Shown here: one piece after another, positions 5,611 through 8,722 of the stretch | Position numbering within the stretch: the first letter of the stretch is position 1 | Layout: each line of letters opens with the position of its first letter | Assembly: GCA_030045175.1 (NCBI GenBank) | Contig: JASIBM010000065.1 | Coordinates: 1-8,722 of the forward strand | DNA length: 8,722 bases | Origin: Streptosporangiaceae bacterium | GTDB lineage: Bacteria > Actinomycetota > Actinomycetes > Streptosporangiales > Streptosporangiaceae | Reading direction: 5' to 3' | Translations under genes and position numbers: made by a program | Notes under the pieces: generated by a model | The model's input: the letters and a program-made list of their open reading frames with translations, nothing else | Told to the model about the DNA's origin: nothing | Databases searched by the model: none

Positions 5611-5641
5611 GTCCCCTCCCGCTATGACCCACTGCACCTAG
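5501..5641 (+). CDS. Doubtful 46-aa ORF antisense to the small acidic gene
   Basis: ATG at 5501 has a good Shine-Dalgarno, CAGGAG (5490-5495), with 5-nt spacing; the frame ends at TAG 5639-5641. The product starts MRRVTFVLNGSQFGSGSSG and is Ser/Pro-rich after that. It lies wholly opposite the - strand acidic gene, and only one of the two is likely to be conserved. The - strand gene has the stronger case because of its overlap with the next gene. I list this one because it has a proper RBS and is read toward the CHAT relic. It could be an old start region of that gene, but the stop and frame do not join. Confidence 0.2.
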   Translation: MRRVTFVLNGSQFGSGSSGFAPSGASPESEPFTSSLTSPPAMTHCT

Positions 5642-5741
5642 TATGGCCACACCGGGTGGGGCGGGTGGCTGTCCGGCCTGCTGACCGAGCCGATCTCGGC
5701 CGTGCTGCGCCGCAAGCGCGTGGCGGCTGGCGCAGGCGCCG
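5611..5741. other. Gene-poor stretch between the acidic gene and the CHAT relic
   Basis: No supported gene. The + strand frame from 5642 reads GHTGWGGWLSGLLTEPISAVLRR before losing sense, which may be more decayed coding sequence, but I cannot assign it. The - strand should hold the promoter of the small acidic operon. ATACTAGG near 5639-5646 is the only AT-containing candidate for a -10 region, and it is unconvincing. Confidence 0.4.
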
Positions 5742-5858
5742 AGGTTCAGCCACATCCACTACGCCTGCCACGGCGCGTTCGACGGGGCCGATCCCTGGAA
5801 CTCCGCTCTGCACGCCCATCCGTACTTCTGGGCCGCCTTCGTGGTCGTGGGCGCCGCT
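5742..5858 (+). pseudogene. Degraded CHAT (caspase-like) peptidase domain remnant
   Basis: Frame 3 of the + strand (codons from 5742) reads RFSHIHYACHGAFDGADPW, then NSALH, then AHPYFWAAFVVVGAA. The first block matches the CHAT-domain segment carrying the catalytic His (ACHG followed by FD..DP). The last block matches the extreme C-terminus of CHAT domains (HPYYWAAFVLVG). In intact proteins roughly 100 or more residues, including the catalytic Cys (LSACxTG), lie between them; here they are adjacent. There is no start codon or N-terminal part: the frame is closed by a TGA at 5682-5684. The end runs into the tail of the ABC permease gene on the other strand. I read it as a gene relic with an internal deletion, not a working enzyme. 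Match is from memory of family motifs, not a search. Confidence 0.7.
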
Positions 5859-6739
5859 CAGGACAGCACGCGGCGGCGGAAGTTGCGCAGGCCGAGCGTG
5901 AGGAACAGGACGCCGAACCCGATTACCACCGGGTAGATCACGTACAGGTGCATGTGCGGCGCGGTCGTGAAGGCGGACCGCATTCCCTCGTTCACGTAGA
6001 TCAGCGGGTTGACAAGCACGAGCGTCTGCAACCAGTGCCACCCGCCCACGGTGACGGGGGCGAGCCTGGTCCACCCGTAGTACGTCCCGCCGAGGAACGT
6101 GATCGGCAAGATGATGAAGCCGAACATCAGCCCGATGTTGCGCGGCTCGAAGCTGGTGCCGAGCACCAGGCCGAGCCCGGCCATCGCGACGCACGCCAGC
6201 GGCACGAACGTCAAGATGATCAGCCAGTGCAAGGTCAGGTGCGCCTGCACGCCCGGCGCGTGCACCACCGACGCGATCGGCAGCACGATGATCGCCGAGA
6301 GAATGCCCTGCACCGCCCCGGAGAGCACCTTGGCGATCGCGACCAGCCAGATCGGGCACGGCGCCTGCACCCGGTCCTCGATCTCGCGGGTGAACCCGAA
6401 CTCCTGGGACATGGCCAGCGCGATCGACTGCACGCCCTGGAACATGACCGAGATCCCGACCACGCCGGGCACCAGGATCGTCGCGAACGCCGACTCGGCG
6501 AACGAGCCGTGCCCGCCGATGCCCTGCCCGATCTTCGGGAACACATAGAGGAACACAAAGCACAGCAGGAACGGCTGGATCAGGGTGCGCAGCACGAACT
6601 CCCAGATGTGCTTGCGCAGCACCACCAGGTCGCGCAGCAGCAGCGCGCCGAGAGCGATCCGGCTCGCCGCGACCACCGTCCTGGTCGGCCCGCCGCCGAT
6701 CCGGCTTGCTTCGTCTGGGGCGACTGTCGTGGTGGTCAC
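5858..6739 (-). CDS. ABC-2 type exporter permease (DrrB-like)
   Basis: 293 aa; GTG at 6739 overlaps the ATPase stop by 4 nt (GTGA), so the pair is translationally coupled. It forms the membrane half of an ABC exporter and should dimerise and pair with the ATPase encoded just upstream. Cytoplasmic N-terminus 1-48; about six hydrophobic helices at 50-68, 84-110, 131-157, 168-196, 201-220 and 265-284. A charged segment FTREIEDRVQAP (116-127) sits where ABC-2 permeases contact the ATPase. NPLIYVNEGMR (244-254) is the usual ABC-2 motif before the last helix. Length and plan match the DrrB/daunorubicin-resistance type. Substrate is unknown; lipids, polyketides or drugs are possible. The 3' end abuts the CHAT relic on the other strand. 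Confidence 0.9.
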   Translation of the reverse strand: MTTTTVAPDEASRIGGGPTRTVVAASRIALGALLLRDLVVLRKHIWEFVLRTLIQPFLLCFVFLYVFPKIGQGIGGHGSFAESAFATILVPGVVGISVMFQGVQSIALAMSQEFGFTREIEDRVQAPCPIWLVAIAKVLSGAVQGILSAIIVLPIASVVHAPGVQAHLTLHWLIILTFVPLACVAMAGLGLVLGTSFEPRNIGLMFGFIILPITFLGGTYYGWTRLAPVTVGGWHWLQTLVLVNPLIYVNEGMRSAFTTAPHMHLYVIYPVVIGFGVLFLTLGLRNFRRRVLS

Positions 6740-7737
6740 TGTTCGCGCAGCTCCTTGCCCGTCAGATTTATGAACACCGTTTCCAGGCTCGGCTCGGAGA
6801 TCGACAAGTCGACCAGGTCGAAGCCGCCGTGCTCGGCGGCCACCACCACCCGGGGGATGACGTGGTCGCCCCCCTTCATGTGCAGCTGGAGCCTGCCGTC
6901 CCCGACCCTGGACCGGGTGACCCCGTCTACCTGCTGGCCGAGCAGGTCGGCGAGCGACTGCGGATCGCCGGTCGTGCGGATCGTGACGATCGTGTCCGCG
7001 CCGATGCTCAGCTTCAGCGCCGCCGGGGTGTCAAGCGCGAGGATCCGGCCGTGGTCCATGATCGCGACGCGGTCGCACAGCCGGTCGGCCTCCTCCATGT
7101 AGTGCGTGGTGAGCATGATGGTCTGGCCCTCGCGGTGCAGCTCGCCGAGCAGGTCCCAGAGCGCGAGCCTGCTCTGCGGATCCAGGCCGGCCGTCGGCTC
7201 GTCGAGGAACAACACCGAAGGCCGGTGGAAGATCGCCCGCGCCACCATCAGCCGCTGGGCCATCCCGCCGGACAGCGCGTACACCGAAGCCTTGGCCCAC
7301 TTCGACAGCTGGAACTGCTCGAGCAGCCGGTCGGAGATCTGCCGCGACTCCCTGGCGCCGATCCCGAACAGCCGCCCGTGGAAGTACAGGTTCTCCCACA
7401 CGGTGAGCTGGCGGTCCAGCGTGTTCTGCTGGGAGACGATGCCGCTGAGCTGCTTGGCCAGCGCCGGGTGGCGGGCGACGTCAACCCCGGCCAGCAGCGC
7501 CCGGCCCGATGTCGGCACCACCCGGGTGGTCAGCATGCCAGCCGTGGTCGTCTTGCCCGCGCCGTTGGGCCCGAGCAGGCCGAATATCTCGCCCGTGTAG
7601 ACGTCGAGGTTGAGCTTGTCCACTGCGGCGAAGTCGGTGCCCGCGTAGACCTTGGTCAGGTCCTCGGTGTGAATGGCCACGTCCCGCTGGCCATCAGCCA
7701 GCCCGGCATCGTCAGCCAATGTGTGCGTCGCGTTCAT
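6736..7737 (-). CDS. ABC exporter ATPase (DrrA-like)
   Basis: 333 aa; ATG at 7737. It binds and hydrolyses ATP to drive the coupled permease. Walker A GPNGAGKTT (56-64), Q-loop Q103, signature LSGGM (155-159), Walker B VLFLDEP (175-181) followed by TAGLD, and H-loop H212 (TTH) are all intact. The C-terminal part (about 235-333) is the accessory domain usual in DrrA-type ATPases (DUF4162-like), ending EPSLETVFINLTGKEL. The RBS is weak: AGGA lies 10 nt from the ATG, and the same bases are part of a TAGGAT that could be a -10 box. The mRNA may therefore be nearly leaderless. It is divergent from the methyltransferase gene; the 109-bp gap must hold both promoters. No biosynthetic gene here points to a substrate. 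Confidence 0.95.
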   Translation of the reverse strand: MNATHTLADDAGLADGQRDVAIHTEDLTKVYAGTDFAAVDKLNLDVYTGEIFGLLGPNGAGKTTTAGMLTTRVVPTSGRALLAGVDVARHPALAKQLSGIVSQQNTLDRQLTVWENLYFHGRLFGIGARESRQISDRLLEQFQLSKWAKASVYALSGGMAQRLMVARAIFHRPSVLFLDEPTAGLDPQSRLALWDLLGELHREGQTIMLTTHYMEEADRLCDRVAIMDHGRILALDTPAALKLSIGADTIVTIRTTGDPQSLADLLGQQVDGVTRSRVGDGRLQLHMKGGDHVIPRVVVAAEHGGFDLVDLSISEPSLETVFINLTGKELREQ

Positions 7738-7747
7738 CGATTGTGAA

Positions 7748-7753
7748 TCCTAG
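7748..7753 (-). promoter_or_regulatory. Candidate -10 box (TAGGAT) for the ABC exporter operon
   Basis: TAGGAT on the - strand ends 10 nt before the ATG at 7737. With the usual 6-7 nt to the start site, the transcript would begin 0-4 nt before the ATG. No clear -35 is visible. The same bases contain AGGA, so it may instead be a poorly spaced RBS. Confidence 0.35.
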
Positions 7754-7834
7754 CCGCCATCACCCCGGCCCCGCTCAGCCCCACCCAGCCGGCAAGGGCG
7801 CGAATCGGTCATCTTGCGGCGCTATCGTCGGTGC

Positions 7835-7840
7835 GGGAGG
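7835..7840 (+). promoter_or_regulatory. Shine-Dalgarno of the methyltransferase gene
   Basis: GGGAGG followed by CAGGCG and ATG at 7847. The 6-nt spacing decides for this start over an in-frame start at 7814, which has no RBS and would add a short Arg-rich extension. Confidence 0.75.
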
Positions 7841-7846
7841 CAGGCG

Positions 7847-8701
7847 ATGGCACAGGCACCACCGGACGGCGTGCAGCGGACCGCGCTTGGGGTCGCGATG
7901 CTCAGGGCGCGGGAAAGCCGGCGAGCGGACCGGCTGTTCGACGACCCGTACGCGCAGGCGTTCGTCGACGCCGCGGCAGACTCGCCCGGCCCGGCGCCGA
8001 AGGCCGGTGCGGATGCGGCCGCGCCAGGACCAGCGGCGGCGCTCAGCGCGGCGTTCTACGCCCGCGTGGTTATCCGCACCCGATTCTTTGATACTTACCT
8101 AACGGCCGCTGCCTCCGGCGGCTGCTCTCAGGTGGTGCTGCTGGCCGCGGGGCTGGACGCCAGGGCGTTCCGGCTGGCCTGGCCGCCCGGCACGCGCGTG
8201 TTCGAGGTCGACCTGCCCGGCCTCCTTGCGTTCAAGGACGCCGTTCTCGCCGCCCGTGGCGCCGCGTCCCAATGCGAGCGGACGACCGTGCCGGCCGACC
8301 TGCGCGCCGACTGGCCGGTCGCGCTGGCGGAGGCGGGGTTCGACCCAGCGCGCCCGGCGGCCTGGCTGGCCGAGGGGCTGCTGATCTACCTCACAGCCGA
8401 GGACGCCGGGCGGCTGCTCGCCGGCGTGACCGAGCTGTCGGCGCCGGGCAGCCAGCTCTCGTTCGAGCACAGCCCGGTGGCCACCGCCGCGCTGATGGAC
8501 CGGGCCCGCCAGATGCCGTCGTTGCACCGGTACGCCAGTCTCTGGCAGGGCGGGCTTGGCGAGGACGCGCCACGATGGCTGGCCGACCACGGATGGCAAC
8601 CCCGCTTCCACGAGCTCGCCGCACTCGCGGCCGGCTACGACCGCCCCGTCCCAGTGCAAGCCCGGGGCGGCTTCCTCACCGCCCTCCGCGCCCAGCCGTG
8701 A
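7847..8701 (+). CDS. SAM-dependent methyltransferase, LCM/TIGR00027 family
   Basis: 284 aa; ATG 7847 with GGGAGG six nt upstream, TGA 8699-8701. Rossmann-type methyltransferase related to leucine carboxyl methyltransferases and to the large family of putative O-methyltransferases in mycobacteria and other actinomycetes. The N-terminal helical part includes ESRRADRLFDDPYAQAF (23-39), typical of the family. An Ala/Pro-rich loop lies at 46-66. RTRFFD (78-83) precedes SAM motif I, VVLLAAGLDARAFRL (96-110). The acidic post-I motif is VFEVDLP (118-124). WLAEGLLIYL (173-182) is the conserved strand-loop near the active site. The family usually has GAGLDTRA; here AAGLDARA replaces the first Gly by Ala, a mild deviation. 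The acceptor substrate is unknown. It is divergent from the ABC exporter, so joint regulation is possible. Confidence 0.92.
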   Translation: MAQAPPDGVQRTALGVAMLRARESRRADRLFDDPYAQAFVDAAADSPGPAPKAGADAAAPGPAAALSAAFYARVVIRTRFFDTYLTAAASGGCSQVVLLAAGLDARAFRLAWPPGTRVFEVDLPGLLAFKDAVLAARGAASQCERTTVPADLRADWPVALAEAGFDPARPAAWLAEGLLIYLTAEDAGRLLAGVTELSAPGSQLSFEHSPVATAALMDRARQMPSLHRYASLWQGGLGEDAPRWLADHGWQPRFHELAALAAGYDRPVPVQARGGFLTALRAQP

Positions 8702-8708
8702 ACCTGAC

Positions 8709-8714
8709 AGGAGG
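8709..8714 (+). promoter_or_regulatory. Shine-Dalgarno for a gene starting at the window edge
   Basis: AGGAGG lies 8 nt after the methyltransferase stop. The window ends in ...GGTCA, so a start at 8722 (A of an ATG) would have ideal 7-nt spacing. A cotranscribed downstream gene is likely but not visible. Confidence 0.5.
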
Positions 8715-8722
8715 CCCGGTCA

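Noticed and set aside
5702..7102. A 466-codon + strand open frame across the ABC exporter genes
   Set aside because: It is antisense to a permease and ATPase with complete motifs, and its translation is Arg/His/Asp-rich without domain structure: a G/C-rich shadow frame.
7814..7846. Longer methyltransferase start at 7814
   Set aside because: No Shine-Dalgarno, and it adds an Arg-rich extension unlike the family; ATG 7847 has GGGAGG at ideal spacing.
7738..7846. Promoter for the methyltransferase (TATCGT at 7823-7828, TTGTGA at 7741-7746)
   Set aside because: The two boxes are not at compatible spacing and no other pairing works, so I do not call a + strand promoter here.

Overview
The window is high-GC DNA with strong G/C bias at third codon positions. 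It carries lipobox lipoproteins, GTG and TTG starts, and I-shaped terminator hairpins without a U-tract. Together with the protein families seen (LCM/TIGR00027-type methyltransferase, Rv3717-like amidases, DrrA-like ABC ATPase), this points to an actinomycete. I cannot name the genus.

Layout. (1) Positions 1-645, + strand: the 3' part of a gene for a membrane-anchored extracellular protein (one TM helix, Ser/Thr/Pro linker, two-Cys domain). A perfect 18-bp hairpin separates it from the convergent gene. (2) 700-3468, - strand: a cell-envelope cluster. It holds a secreted Amidase_3 (N-acetylmuramoyl-L-alanine amidase family), a lipoprotein paralogue overlapping it by 4 nt (TTGA), and a lipoprotein of the class A beta-lactamase/serine hydrolase fold that lacks the usual general-base Glu. 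The two amidases are about 75% identical over 219 ungapped residues by hand count. (3) 3526-3581: strong hairpin that separates the amidases from the next operon. (4) 3611-5610, - strand: a tight three-gene unit of a 73-aa acidic protein with atypical codon use, a 179-aa three-helix membrane protein (ATGA overlap), and an acyl-CoA dehydrogenase with a G/C-rich palindromic in-frame insertion. (5) 5611-5857: no intact gene, but the + strand holds a degraded CHAT (caspase-like) domain that keeps the ACHG and HPYFWAAF motifs and has lost the part between them. (6) 5858-7737, - strand: an ABC-2 exporter, ATPase then permease with a GTGA overlap. (7) 7847-8701, + strand: a divergent SAM-dependent methyltransferase, followed by a strong Shine-Dalgarno for a gene that would start at or beyond the window end.

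The amidases and serine hydrolase plausibly act together on peptidoglycan outside the membrane. The most unusual locus is about 4853-5858. There a compositionally foreign small acidic gene is translationally coupled to an uncharacterised membrane protein and sits head to head with a CHAT protease relic. This could be what is left of a signalling or defence module, but that is inference.
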